From JACMLD01 sp044227095 (GTDB lineage: Bacteria; Bacteroidota; Bacteroidia; Chitinophagales; Chitinophagaceae), in assembly GCA_044227095.1 (NCBI GenBank), contig JBGAFV010000001.1, forward strand, positions 2,604,001-2,668,000: a stretch of 64,000 nucleotides of DNA, written 5' to 3'. Made by a program: the position numbers and the translations under genes. The notes under the pieces were generated by a model that searched no databases, was not told the DNA's origin, and saw nothing but the letters and a program-made list of their open reading frames with translations. Positions 32,407 through 40,730 of this stretch are shown here, piece after piece (positions within the stretch are counted from its first letter, which is position 1; each line of letters begins with the position of its first letter).

Positions 32407-34803
32407 TTAAAATGCTTTTTTGCCGTCTTTTTTCTCTGCGGCTTTTTGCATTGGGTTATTTGTGTTATTGGTAGCACGCAAAGCATTTTGTTTGGCTTTA
32501 AATGCCTGGAACTTAGTAGGTTCGTCCGGTACTTTTGGCCAGCTATTATTAGATGTATTTATGTCTGCTGTTTCTCTTTGCGGGTCAAGTTGCACTTTTG
32601 TAACCACCTTGTCTTTCATAAAAGTTTTTACAATTTTACCTTCATTTTTTCTCCATACTTGTGCAGGTATTCTTTCAATTTCTGTAGTTCCGTCGGCATA
32701 AGTCCATTCCAGGATTACAGGCATAATTAAACCGCCTTTGTTGCTGAATGTAAGTTCATAGAAATTTTTTCCGGAAAGCTTTTGTTTCATTGCATCGTCC
32801 ATAGTTTCTGCACTTGCTGCAATAGGAACACTGAAAGATGTTGAGTCATAAGGCTCAAGTCCGCGGTTATATCTCCAGTAAAAATCACGTAAAGTTGTAT
32901 CCGCATCAGTTTCAAACTTTATGTTTTTGTCTTCGCGGTTTCTCACTTTTGAAATATCATCATAAGTACTGCCTCCTGGTTTTGCCACTTTACGGCTAAC
33001 AACAGTGTCTGTTGTGTTTTGTGTAGGCACAAAACTCATATCGGCTTTAAAGTATTTTACAGTATCCAGCGAGATATCGCATGCATCTGTACCATAAAAC
33101 CATCCTCTCCAGAACCAATCAAGGTCTTCACCACTTGCATCTTCCATTGTACGGAAAAGATCTGCAGGTTCGGGATGTTTAAATGCCCAGCGGCGTGCAT
33201 ATTCTTTAAATGCATAATCAAACAAATCACGGCCCATAATGGTCTCTCTCAAAATATTTAAACCTGTTGCAGGTTTTGTATACGCATTAGGACCAAAGCC
33301 AATAATGTTTTCGCTGTTTGACATAATTGGCTCCAGCTGATCTTTTGGCAACTTCATATAATCTGTAATAGTATAAGCTGCGCCTTTGCGTGAAGGAAAT
33401 TTATTGTCGAATAATTCTTCTGTAAGATATTCTACAAAAGAGTTTAATCCTTCATCCATCCAGCTCCATTGTCTTTCATCGCTGTTAATGATCATAGGAA
33501 AGAAGTTGTGGCCTACTTCATGAATAACCACACCCAGCATTCCGTATTTTGTAGCTTCACTGTAAGAACCATCTTTTTCTGTACGGCCATAGTTAAAGCA
33601 AATCATCGGGTATTCCATACCGTTAGCAGCTTCTACACTTTGTGCAACTGGGTAGGGGAATGGTATGGTAAATTTGGAGTAGCTTTTAATAGTATGTGCA
33701 ACTGCTTTTGTAGAATACTTGCGGTACAGGTTATAAGCTTCTTTGCCATAATAGCTCATGCACATTACTTTCTTTCCTTCTACATATGCGGGCATTGCAT
33801 CCATAACAAATTTGCGTGAAGAACCCCATGCAAAGTCACGCACATTATCTGCCTTAAAAATCCATGTTTTTTTTGCTTTGCTTTTTTGTTTTTCAGCCGC
33901 TTTTGCTTCATCAATGGTTACAATTTCAATTGGCTCTTTTGTGGTTTGGGCTTTTTGCCAGCGGCCATACTGGGCAGGAGATAATACCTGCTGGTAGTTC
34001 TGGCATTCGCCTGTAGCACCAATCACATGGTCTGCAGGTACTGTCATCTGAACTTTAAAGTTGCCGAATGTAAGCGCAAACTCACCACGTCCGGTAAACT
34101 GGTGGTTTTGCCATCCCTGGAAATCGCTGTATACGCAAAGGCGGGGATACCATTGGGTAATAGTAAAAAGATCATTGCCATCTTCTGCAAAATGCTCGTA
34201 GCCACCACGTCCGCCATATGTCATGCGGTCTGTTATTTTATAATTCCAGTCTATTTTAAATACAAACTGCTGGCCGGGTTTTAATACTACAGGCAGTTCA
34301 AGGCGCATCATGGTTTTATTAACCGTATACCTCAGTGGTTTGCCAGTTGCATCTGTAACTTTAATAAGGGTTACTCCACCGCCATCACCATTCACTTCGT
34401 TTTCCATTCTTCTCAATGAATTATCAGTCATCTGCTTTGGCATGGTGCTTTGATCCTGGTAATTGGCATTGTCTTTTTTGCTGTGTTCATTTTCATCAAG
34501 CTGCAACCATAGGTAAGTAAGCTCGTTGGGGGAGTTGTTGAAATAAGTAACTGTTTCGCTGCCATTCAATTTGTAATTGGGCTCGTCCAGTTCTGCTTTA
34601 ATATCATAATCGCAACGTTGCTGCCAGTATTTAGGACCGGGTGCACCACTTGCAGTACGATATTCATTCGGCGTTGGCAATATGGAACCGAGTTGCTCAA
34701 ACTTATTGCCGTGGTTTGAGCCCGGATTGTTCTGAATGTTTTGCGCTGTGAGTATGCTACAGCAGCAAACGATTGTCAAAAGAAGTAATAGCTGTTTTCT
34801 CAT
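32407..34803 (-). CDS. M1-family metallopeptidase
   Basis: The protein is a large exported zinc peptidase of 798 residues. The ATG at 34803 begins the signal peptide MRKQLLLLLTIVCCCSILTAQ. The zinc site is HEVGH at residues 428-432, with the downstream Glu in SWMDEGLNSFVEYL as third ligand, and the region between is typical of gluzincins. An N-terminal domain of beta strands contains YDIKAELDEPNYKLNGSETV, the usual opening of the M1 fold. The C-terminus ends in a charged tail KAAEKKDGKKAF. It would trim peptides in the periplasm. Its first 47 bases overlap the end of the HupE-like gene. Confidence 0.9.
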   Translation of the reverse strand: MRKQLLLLLTIVCCCSILTAQNIQNNPGSNHGNKFEQLGSILPTPNEYRTASGAPGPKYWQQRCDYDIKAELDEPNYKLNGSETVTYFNNSPNELTYLWLQLDENEHSKKDNANYQDQSTMPKQMTDNSLRRMENEVNGDGGGVTLIKVTDATGKPLRYTVNKTMMRLELPVVLKPGQQFVFKIDWNYKITDRMTYGGRGGYEHFAEDGNDLFTITQWYPRLCVYSDFQGWQNHQFTGRGEFALTFGNFKVQMTVPADHVIGATGECQNYQQVLSPAQYGRWQKAQTTKEPIEIVTIDEAKAAEKQKSKAKKTWIFKADNVRDFAWGSSRKFVMDAMPAYVEGKKVMCMSYYGKEAYNLYRKYSTKAVAHTIKSYSKFTIPFPYPVAQSVEAANGMEYPMICFNYGRTEKDGSYSEATKYGMLGVVIHEVGHNFFPMIINSDERQWSWMDEGLNSFVEYLTEELFDNKFPSRKGAAYTITDYMKLPKDQLEPIMSNSENIIGFGPNAYTKPATGLNILRETIMGRDLFDYAFKEYARRWAFKHPEPADLFRTMEDASGEDLDWFWRGWFYGTDACDISLDTVKYFKADMSFVPTQNTTDTVVSRKVAKPGGSTYDDISKVRNREDKNIKFETDADTTLRDFYWRYNRGLEPYDSTSFSVPIAASAETMDDAMKQKLSGKNFYELTFSNKGGLIMPVILEWTYADGTTEIERIPAQVWRKNEGKIVKTFMKDKVVTKVQLDPQRETADINTSNNSWPKVPDEPTKFQAFKAKQNALRATNNTNNPMQKAAEKKDGKKAF

Positions 34804-35392
34804 TTTTTGTTTTTTTATTGGGAAATCTGTCAAAAGCCATGTAAAGTGAAGCAGCAAGGATAAGCAGCGAAACTACCCGAATCCATCCTAATCTTGAAAT
34901 TTTTAACAAGTCAACTATCACAAATGACAATAATAAAATTGCCGCTACTACTATTAATTGGGCCACCTCAATACCAAGATTAAAAGCAAATAGATGCGGA
35001 ATTAATCCTTCTTTTCCTTCTAAATCAAGGAATGCGCTTGCATAGGCGAGGCCATGTATACATCCAAAGAAAAGCGCAAAGAAATAAATTACAGGAAGTT
35101 TTTTTTGCTGATCCGCTGGCCGCATTAAAATGTTATTAATTGCCGTAACTGCTATGGTAATGGGTATTAAAAACTCAATCCATTTAGTGGGTACGCTTAT
35201 ATAGTTTAATGCACTAAGGGCAAGCGTAATGGAATGGCCTATAGTAAAGGCAGTAACAAGCACAGCTACTTTTTTCCAGTCCTTCCACCCATACCTGAGG
35301 CAAAGGGCCGTTACAAAAAGTATATGATCCATTGCTTCCCAGGTAAGGATGTGCTCCGTGCCCAGTGTAAAATAAAACTTGAATTCGTTCAT
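34757..35392 (-). CDS. HupE/UreJ-family membrane protein
   Basis: The 211-residue polytopic protein has about six hydrophobic helices. It shows the family start FTLGTEHILTWEAMDHILFV, in which the histidine and acidic residues are conserved (GxEHIL...DHILF), then TAFTIGHSITLAL, and FGCIHGLAYASAFL, HLFAFNLGIEVAQL. Some family members take up nickel or cobalt, but many in Bacteroidota are not near urease or hydrogenase genes, and none are seen here. Its last 15 codons overlap the peptidase gene in another frame; it is divergent from the DUF6702-type gene. Confidence 0.85.
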   Translation of the reverse strand: MNEFKFYFTLGTEHILTWEAMDHILFVTALCLRYGWKDWKKVAVLVTAFTIGHSITLALSALNYISVPTKWIEFLIPITIAVTAINNILMRPADQQKKLPVIYFFALFFGCIHGLAYASAFLDLEGKEGLIPHLFAFNLGIEVAQLIVVAAILLLSFVIVDLLKISRLGWIRVVSLLILAASLYMAFDRFPNKKTKNEKTAITSFDNRLLL

Positions 35393-35493
35393 GCAGTACC
35401 TTGACCGTTTTGGTAGCGCAAGCTTTTAACGATAATGCTTGCGAAAGATGGAAAATAATCAAGAGATTTGTGGCAGACAAATTTTATTTAGCA

Positions 35494-35982
35494 ATGGCGG
35501 CATCTCTTTATAAGTGGCTGATGGTTGGCGTTCTTGGGCTTTTTCACCCTTTTTATGTAAGTGTTATAGAAATTAACCACAACGCAAAAGATAAAACACT
35601 GGAAATATCGTGTAAACTCTTTCTTGAGGATACCGAAAAAGCATTACAGAAACAATTGGGTGTGCCTGTAGAACTTACCAATCCAAAAGATCCCAAAAAG
35701 GCACAGCAAATGGTAAGCGATTATGTAAAAAAACACCTGCAAATAAAAGTAGACGGTAAACCTGTTACACTAGAGTTTATTGGTTTTGAAATTGAAGGGG
35801 CTTCATTGTGGAGTTATTACCAGGTGCCAAATATCAGCAGTGTACATAAAATAGATGTGACCAATAATTTGTTGTACGAAATGTATGAATCGCAGATAAG
35901 CATTGTACATGTGCAGGAAGGAAGCAACAAAAAAAGTTCCAGGGTTAATAACCCGGAATCGAACCTGAGTTTTGAATTTTAA
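35494..35982 (+). CDS. DUF6702-type small exported protein
   Basis: The 162-residue protein has a signal-like N-terminus, MAASLYKWLMVGVLGLFHP, and a beta-rich body with FYVSVIEINHNAKDKTLEIS, SCKLFLEDTEKAL, LQIKVDGKPVTLEFIGFEIE and LLYEMYESQISIVHV. This matches a family of uncharacterised Bacteroidota proteins often beside M1 peptidase and HupE genes, as it is here. I start at 35494; the upstream in-frame ATG at 35401 would put 31 unlikely residues before the signal. The function is unknown. Confidence 0.75.
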   Translation: MAASLYKWLMVGVLGLFHPFYVSVIEINHNAKDKTLEISCKLFLEDTEKALQKQLGVPVELTNPKDPKKAQQMVSDYVKKHLQIKVDGKPVTLEFIGFEIEGASLWSYYQVPNISSVHKIDVTNNLLYEMYESQISIVHVQEGSNKKSSRVNNPESNLSFEF

Positions 35983-36002
35983 AACGATACAAACTTATTT
36001 TA

Positions 36003-36044
36003 ACCCCCCTGTTGTATTTCTATAGCAACAGGGGGTTTAATTTT
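36003..36044 (+). terminator. Bidirectional intrinsic terminator
   Basis: AACCCCCTGTTG and CAACAGGGGGTT form a 12-bp stem (one extra C) with loop TATTTCTATAG and TTTAATTTTTT after it. It separates the convergent DUF6702-type and DinB-like genes. Confidence 0.92.
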
Positions 36045-36524
36045 TTATTTCAGGTATGCCAATTGACCAAGATGATAACTTTGGTGATTGCTCCTGTTAA
36101 TAAGAATATTCAGTTTATTGCGGTGTGGTTCTTTTGCAAAATCTTCTTCTGATACTGCAGTGTGGCGGGTAAACCAGTCTGCAGTTTTCATTGTATTGAT
36201 GTGTGCAGTAAGTTTTGCGTTAATTTCTTTCCAGTACAATTTTAGTTTTTCAAGTGAAGGTTTTTCCAGGCCTGCTGTATCGGGATTGGTAAGAAAAATT
36301 GCTTCAAGTTCAGGATGAAGTTTTTCACCAAAACCCAATAGTGGAAGCATTGCATCGTTTACTGCTGCAAGGTGCCCAACAAGATATATACCGCTGTTTC
36401 TGCCAGGCGCTGTATTTTTTGCAAGCTGTTCGTCAGAAAGTGTTTCAAGCAGTTTATCAAGCCTGCTATTTTGTTTCTGCCATTCAGCAATAATTAATTT
36501 AACCGCTAACTCTAGTTGCTCCAT
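36045..36524 (-). CDS. DinB-family protein
   Basis: The 159-residue four-helix bundle has the DinB-like metal triad: His51 in LVGHLAAVNDAML and His147 and His151 in SNHQSYHLGQLAYLK. Some relatives are thiol transferases using bacillithiol or mycothiol; others are uncharacterised, and no substrate can be read from the sequence. It is read in the same direction as the SRPBCC gene upstream, 124 bp away. Confidence 0.87.
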   Translation of the reverse strand: MEQLELAVKLIIAEWQKQNSRLDKLLETLSDEQLAKNTAPGRNSGIYLVGHLAAVNDAMLPLLGFGEKLHPELEAIFLTNPDTAGLEKPSLEKLKLYWKEINAKLTAHINTMKTADWFTRHTAVSEEDFAKEPHRNKLNILINRSNHQSYHLGQLAYLK

Positions 36525-36648
36525 AATAAAATGTTTTGTTTAGGTGAAAGAGGTTAACAAGATTATTTAAAAATTGTTTGCCGCGTTTAATTTCTTTATC
36601 ATCCATAATTACAAGAATGATGCAATAAAATAAATCAGGCATAAGGCA

Positions 36649-37101
36649 TTATCCCGCTTCAGCTACTTTTTTTATTTCAACCAAAATTGGATCCCAACCT
36701 TTTCCATCATTATAAACATCATTGTACCTTTTTTCTCCATCTGCTGCTTTTTCAAATCCATCCTGGCTTACCGTTAAAGTGGTAACGCCGTCCAGGTACG
36801 ACAATGTGTAGTAAACGTTCAGGTAGTTATCCGGTATATCGGGCATGTCTGCATTAGGATCGATTACAGTATAAGTAAGTAATGTTGGCGGCTCAATAGC
36901 AATAATATTCCCTTTTACAAAAACCATTTCCTGGCCCTGGTAATTTGCTCTCCATAACAAAGGGCTGCCAGGTTTCCAGTCAGAAACAGTTTCACAGCCA
37001 AACATGTATTTTTTTGTTTCTTCAGGTTTGGTAAGAGTGTCCCATACCCTGTCTATTGGAGCATTAATAGTAATGCTGTTCTCTACAATTTTTTTTGCCA
37101 T
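36649..37101 (-). CDS. SRPBCC (AHSA1-like) domain protein
   Basis: The 150-residue single-domain protein starts MAKKIVENSITINAPIDRVW, then DTLTKPEETKKYMFGCETVSD, WKPGSPLLWRANYQGQEM, and the C-terminal GWDPILVEIKKVAEA helix, the standard AHSA1/START-like pattern. The fold binds hydrophobic ligands; the ligand here is unknown. The ATG at 37101 is chosen over an upstream one that adds 21 hydrophobic residues. It is divergent from pyrF with 108 bp between. Confidence 0.87.
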   Translation of the reverse strand: MAKKIVENSITINAPIDRVWDTLTKPEETKKYMFGCETVSDWKPGSPLLWRANYQGQEMVFVKGNIIAIEPPTLLTYTVIDPNADMPDIPDNYLNVYYTLSYLDGVTTLTVSQDGFEKAADGEKRYNDVYNDGKGWDPILVEIKKVAEAG

Positions 37102-37174
37102 TATGATGAAGTTTAAATTTGTCGGGAGTATAAATGTACAACAGGGCTTAATAAAAGCCATCAATTATTGTCTT

Positions 37175-37205
37175 ATTGCTGCTCACGGATAAAAAATTAC
37201 ATTTG
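37175..37205 (+). promoter_or_regulatory. Promoter of pyrF
   Basis: ATTG (37175-37178), 19 bp, TACATTTG (37198-37205). The pyrF ATG begins five bases after the box, so the transcript should be leaderless, starting at or near the ATG. Confidence 0.65.
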
Positions 37206-37209
37206 CGGC

Positions 37210-38037
37210 ATGACTAGAAAGCAACTGGTTGAAGAAATACGCCGCAAACAATCTTACCTCTGTGTTGGCCTGGATACAGATATTACCAAAATACCAGTTC
37301 ATCTTTTAAAAGAACCCGATCCTGTTTTTACTTTTAATAAAGCTATTATTGATGCCACTCAGGATTTTTGTGTGAGCTATAAAATAAACACTGCGTTTTA
37401 TGAAGCGCAGGGATTGAAAGGGTGGCAATCCATGGAGAAAACGCTTAATTATATTCCCAAAAATATTTTTACCATAGCAGATGCAAAACGCGGCGATATT
37501 GGCAATACCAGCAGCCAGTATGCGAAAGCGTTTTTTGAAGCACTGCATTTTGATTCCATTACCGTGGCGCCGTATATGGGCGAAGACAGTGTAAAACCTT
37601 TTTTGGAATACGACGGCAAATGGGCAATTGTGCTGGGCTTAACTTCTAATAAGGGAGCAAAAGATTTTGAACTGCAGACAATGGTTCATCAAAACACAAA
37701 CCAGGGTACTGAAAAACTATATGAAAGGGTATTGCGCACAGTAGCAGGTTGGGGCAGTGCAAATAACCTGATGTTTGTAATAGGCGCAACACAGGCCGAT
37801 GAGTTTATTAATATCCGCAAGTTGTTGCCGGATCATTTTTTTCTTGTACCGGGTGTTGGCGCACAAGGCGGCAGCCTGCAGGAAATTTCTGAAAAAGCAA
37901 TGAATAAAGATATTGGCCTATTGGTAAATGTAAGCCGTGCTATAATTTATGCTTCAGAAAAAGAAGATTTTGCTGCAGAAGCCAGGGCTATTGCGCAGCA
38001 GTATCAGTTTGAGATGAAACAATATCTAAGAGTATAA
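37210..38037 (+). CDS. pyrF: Orotidine-5'-phosphate decarboxylase, type 2
   Basis: This is the last step of UMP synthesis. The 274-residue protein is of the longer type 2 (mycobacterial) form, with YLCVGLDTD (residues 16-23), the catalytic Asp91 and Lys93 in ADAKRGDIGNTSSQYAKAFF (cut: ADAKRGDIGNTSSQY), the VAPYMGEDSVKPFL segment, GLTSNKGAKDFEL and FFLVPGVGAQGGSL. The ATG at 37210 follows a promoter box almost directly. Confidence 0.96.
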   Translation: MTRKQLVEEIRRKQSYLCVGLDTDITKIPVHLLKEPDPVFTFNKAIIDATQDFCVSYKINTAFYEAQGLKGWQSMEKTLNYIPKNIFTIADAKRGDIGNTSSQYAKAFFEALHFDSITVAPYMGEDSVKPFLEYDGKWAIVLGLTSNKGAKDFELQTMVHQNTNQGTEKLYERVLRTVAGWGSANNLMFVIGATQADEFINIRKLLPDHFFLVPGVGAQGGSLQEISEKAMNKDIGLLVNVSRAIIYASEKEDFAAEARAIAQQYQFEMKQYLRV

Positions 38038-38147
38038 AAGAGAAAAGGCTCAATAACGGTTGTAAAGAATTATTGAACAAGAAAGAGATAAAGTGTCTGT
38101 TAATGGAAGTGGATTCTTTGCACACCAACAAATTAAACGAAATAAAA

Positions 38148-38181
38148 AAAGGCATAACAAGATTAACTTGCTATGCCTTTG
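38148..38181 (+). terminator. Terminator between convergent pyrF and DUF4097-like gene
   Basis: AAAGGCATAACAAG and CTTGCTATGCCTTT form a 14-position stem with one mismatch and loop ATTAA. It can serve both directions. Confidence 0.85.
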
Positions 38182-38212
38182 TAGTATAAGCTCTTTCCCT
38201 CTTTTTCTTCTC

Positions 38213-39145
38213 TTAGATAAATTTTACTTTTCCGAAACTGGATTTGATTTTTACTTTGCAGGCTCCGTTTCCACTTTTGCCAGAATAGTCTTTATCAAAC
38301 TTTGGCCCGTGCTCATCATCATCTTCTTTATCTTCTTTAATTGCGATAGACGTACCATTTTTAAATTCTCCAAAATTGGTATGAATATCAAACTCTGCGT
38401 TGAAGCCATCTGGCACTGCCACTTCTATTGTAGAGAATTGGTTGTTTACACTAAATTCGGAAACACTGTTGTTTAAAGCCAGTTTTACTTTGTCGCAGTA
38501 TTCAAAAGTTGCTTTAATGGCGCCATTCAGTTTTTTAATTTCAGCCTTGCTGAATTTTATTATCACCCTGCAATTGTTTATACTTTCTGCTACCACGCTG
38601 CCAAACTCAACATGCAGTTCTTTTACGTTTGATAAATTACCTGCAACAAGGTCTCCAAATTTTTGTGTTATTTCAGAGGGGCCACTCATGTCTGGTACAA
38701 AAGTTTTACCAAACTGGTTCTCTAAATCTAAAGGATTACTGGCAGGCATGTTTACTTCATAATCTATCTCCATTTTTTGATTGCCGTTATTGTTCTTCTT
38801 TCCGTTGCCGTTTTTACCGATACTTGTCTTAAACGAAACCCCGTCGCTGCCTTTGCTGTCATCAATAGAAATGTTATCTATAATTTCCTGCGCCCTTTCA
38901 TCAGATGAGCTGGAAACAGTTATTGTAACATCTACTTTTACTTCGCTCTTGGTCCATGTATTTATTCTTACTGTACCAAACTGGTTATTGATGCTTACTT
39001 TATCGTTTGCGCCAATGCTATAAGATTTTGAATACGTTTTTTTCTTCTCGGTATCGGGGCCGTCTGCTGCAAAAAGCCAGGCAGAAGTAACCAGTAAAAG
39101 TGCAGTGCTTAGTATATATTTACGCACTTCTGTATGCTTTTTCAT
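38213..39145 (-). CDS. DUF4097-like secreted beta-helix protein
   Basis: The 310-residue protein has a signal-like N-terminus (ILSTALLLVTSAWLFAA) and a repeated beta pattern, with NNQFGTVRINTWTKSEVKVD, LENQFGKTFVPDM, HVEFGSVVAESINN, EFSVNNQFSTIEVAVPDGF and HTNFGEFKNGTSI. The repeated (N)QFG/NFGE turns suggest a short right-handed beta-helix as in the putative-adhesin DUF4097 group. It overlaps the anti-sigma-type gene by 26 bases, which places it as the third gene of a sigma-factor cassette. The function is unknown; an envelope-stress role is only a guess. Confidence 0.78.
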   Translation of the reverse strand: MKKHTEVRKYILSTALLLVTSAWLFAADGPDTEKKKTYSKSYSIGANDKVSINNQFGTVRINTWTKSEVKVDVTITVSSSSDERAQEIIDNISIDDSKGSDGVSFKTSIGKNGNGKKNNNGNQKMEIDYEVNMPASNPLDLENQFGKTFVPDMSGPSEITQKFGDLVAGNLSNVKELHVEFGSVVAESINNCRVIIKFSKAEIKKLNGAIKATFEYCDKVKLALNNSVSEFSVNNQFSTIEVAVPDGFNAEFDIHTNFGEFKNGTSIAIKEDKEDDDEHGPKFDKDYSGKSGNGACKVKIKSSFGKVKFI

Positions 39146-39815
39146 ATGCTTCTTTTTTTGTGTTGTTGATTTTTTTGATAATGTTTAATTGCTGATTTAG
39201 TAACGCTTCCTGGTACTGCAGGTTTTGAATCATAGCTTCCAGGATCTGTTCACGGTTAGGATTTACAGGAAGCTGTTTCTTCAATGTGTGAAAAGTGCTG
39301 TCCAGCTTGTTAAAATCGCCGGCAAATTTGCTATACAGCAGCGGTTCATCATTTTTAATTTTCTTAATCTGGTTTTGTTTTATTTCAATCAGGCGTGCAT
39401 AGTGCATTAGCTCTTCATTGCCTTCAGCATCATCATTGCTTGCCAATTGGGCGTTGTTTTCTTTCACTTCTTCTTTTACTGCATCTTTATTTTCAGGTAC
39501 AGTAACTGTTTCATTTTTCTTTGTATCGTCTTTTGCAACTTCTGGCAGGTTATTACTTGCAGCGGGTTGTTCTTTTACTTTTGCAATGTTATTGTCTGGT
39601 GTTTTTTTGGTCATAAAAAACCAGCTTCCTGCACCCAATAAAACAATGATAGCTGCTGCCGCACTCCAACGGAGTACTTTCATGCTAATGACTATACCTT
39701 TTTCTTCAGCAGGTTTTTTCAATTGCTGCTGAACGTTATGCCATACAACAGGTCCGGGTTCATACTTGTCAAACTCTTCCCGGTTGTTTTTTACAAAATC
39801 TTCTAAATTGCTCAT
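39120..39815 (-). CDS. Putative anti-sigma factor, membrane-anchored
   Basis: The 231-residue protein has a cytoplasmic N-terminal part with FVKNNREEFDKYEPGPVVWHNVQQQL, cut here to NNREEFDKYEPGPVVWHNV, one membrane helix (about residues 49-69, WSAAAAIIVLLGAGSWFFM), a charged low-complexity linker rich in Lys, Glu and Asn, and a C-terminal coiled-coil-like helix ending ALLNQQLNIIKKINNTKKE. The position directly after an ECF sigma gene with a 4-bp overlap supports an anti-sigma function; the motif of the zinc-binding class (HxxxCxxC) is absent. Confidence 0.75.
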   Translation of the reverse strand: MSNLEDFVKNNREEFDKYEPGPVVWHNVQQQLKKPAEEKGIVISMKVLRWSAAAAIIVLLGAGSWFFMTKKTPDNNIAKVKEQPAASNNLPEVAKDDTKKNETVTVPENKDAVKEEVKENNAQLASNDDAEGNEELMHYARLIEIKQNQIKKIKNDEPLLYSKFAGDFNKLDSTFHTLKKQLPVNPNREQILEAMIQNLQYQEALLNQQLNIIKKINNTKKEAYEKAYRSA

Positions 39816-40369
39816 GATAATCCTCCTTCTTTTAGGATGCTCATTAATTTTTGTTTGGCCCGGTGGTATTGTGTTCTTACAGTGTTGTGAGATATACCAA
39901 GCATCTTACCAATTTCTTCCTGCGGTATTTCTTCAAGCAGGTATAAACTCACAACAGCCCTGTATCCATCCGGCAATTTTTGAATTGCGTTCCTTACTTC
40001 ATTCACTTTATATTGAAAAGCCACTTCGTCTACGCTTTCATATTCACTTGTATCTGCCACTTGTGTAGATTCTATATCTACCAGCTGCAGTTTCTTTTTG
40101 CGAAGCAGGCTTATGGATTTATTTATGACAATCCGTTTTAACCAGGCGCCAAATGTGCTGTTGTACCTAAAATCTTTCAGGTGTTTAAAAGCATCCACAA
40201 AAGCATCCTGCAGCACATCTTCCGCATCGCCAACATTGTTTACAATGCGGAGGCTTGTGTTAAACATGGCTTTGGCATATTTGTTATACAACTCGCTGTA
40301 ACCCAGGCTATCGCCCTGTTTGCAGCGTTCAACCAGCTCATCCCTTGCTATCGTAGCAGTCAATTCCAA
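39812..40369 (-). CDS. ECF-type RNA polymerase sigma factor
   Basis: The 185-residue sigma-70 family protein has region 2 with GYSELYNKYAKAMFNTSLRI and DAEDVLQDAFVDAFKHLKDF, the linker FGAWLKRIVINKSI and region 4 with LPDGYRAVVSLYLLEEIPQEEIGKMLGI, cut here to LPDGYRAVVSLYLLE, followed by SHNTVRTQYHRAKQKLM. It begins a three-gene cassette: sigma, anti-sigma (4-bp overlap) and DUF4097-like protein (26-bp overlap). Confidence 0.93.
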   Translation of the reverse strand: MELTATIARDELVERCKQGDSLGYSELYNKYAKAMFNTSLRIVNNVGDAEDVLQDAFVDAFKHLKDFRYNSTFGAWLKRIVINKSISLLRKKKLQLVDIESTQVADTSEYESVDEVAFQYKVNEVRNAIQKLPDGYRAVVSLYLLEEIPQEEIGKMLGISHNTVRTQYHRAKQKLMSILKEGGLS

Positions 40370-40730
40370 AAGCTATAATTATTGGTGTTCGGTATAAGGT
40401 CGTGATATTAGTTCACATGTTGCACGGAAAAAGAAAAAATATCTGGCAGGGGGCAGTATTCAGCATTTAGTACAGGGTATTGAGACTTTGATCAATTCTA
40501 TTGAGGCCAGCCGAAGTAACACAGATGAGGCATTCTTGCCCGTCCGAATGGCAGCCGGGCGGACGTCGCACTCTTCAGCATTTGTAATATTCCTGTGCGT
40601 GGAGACACGCACCAGGCTGCAGAAGAAATCAGACTTCTATACATCAGACATCAGCCATAATCTGCGGCCTTATTCTACCGCCAAAAAAACTTTTCATACT
40701 TTCGTTTGCGCTATCTAAAACTGTCTTGTC
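40370..40730. other. Gene-free stretch with palindromes upstream of the acyl-CoA dehydrogenase
   Basis: Noticed here are ATTCAGCATTTAGTACAGGGTATTG-type loose heptads (40459-40483; key unit TATTCAG/TATTGAG), GCCCGTCCGAATGG with CCGGGCGGACG as a near-palindrome (40539-40565), and GTGCGTGGAGACACGCACC (about 40597-40615), a perfect hairpin. No convincing gene is seen. TTCGTTTG (40701-40708), one mismatch from TAnnTTTG, could be the promoter of the following gene. Confidence 0.55.
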
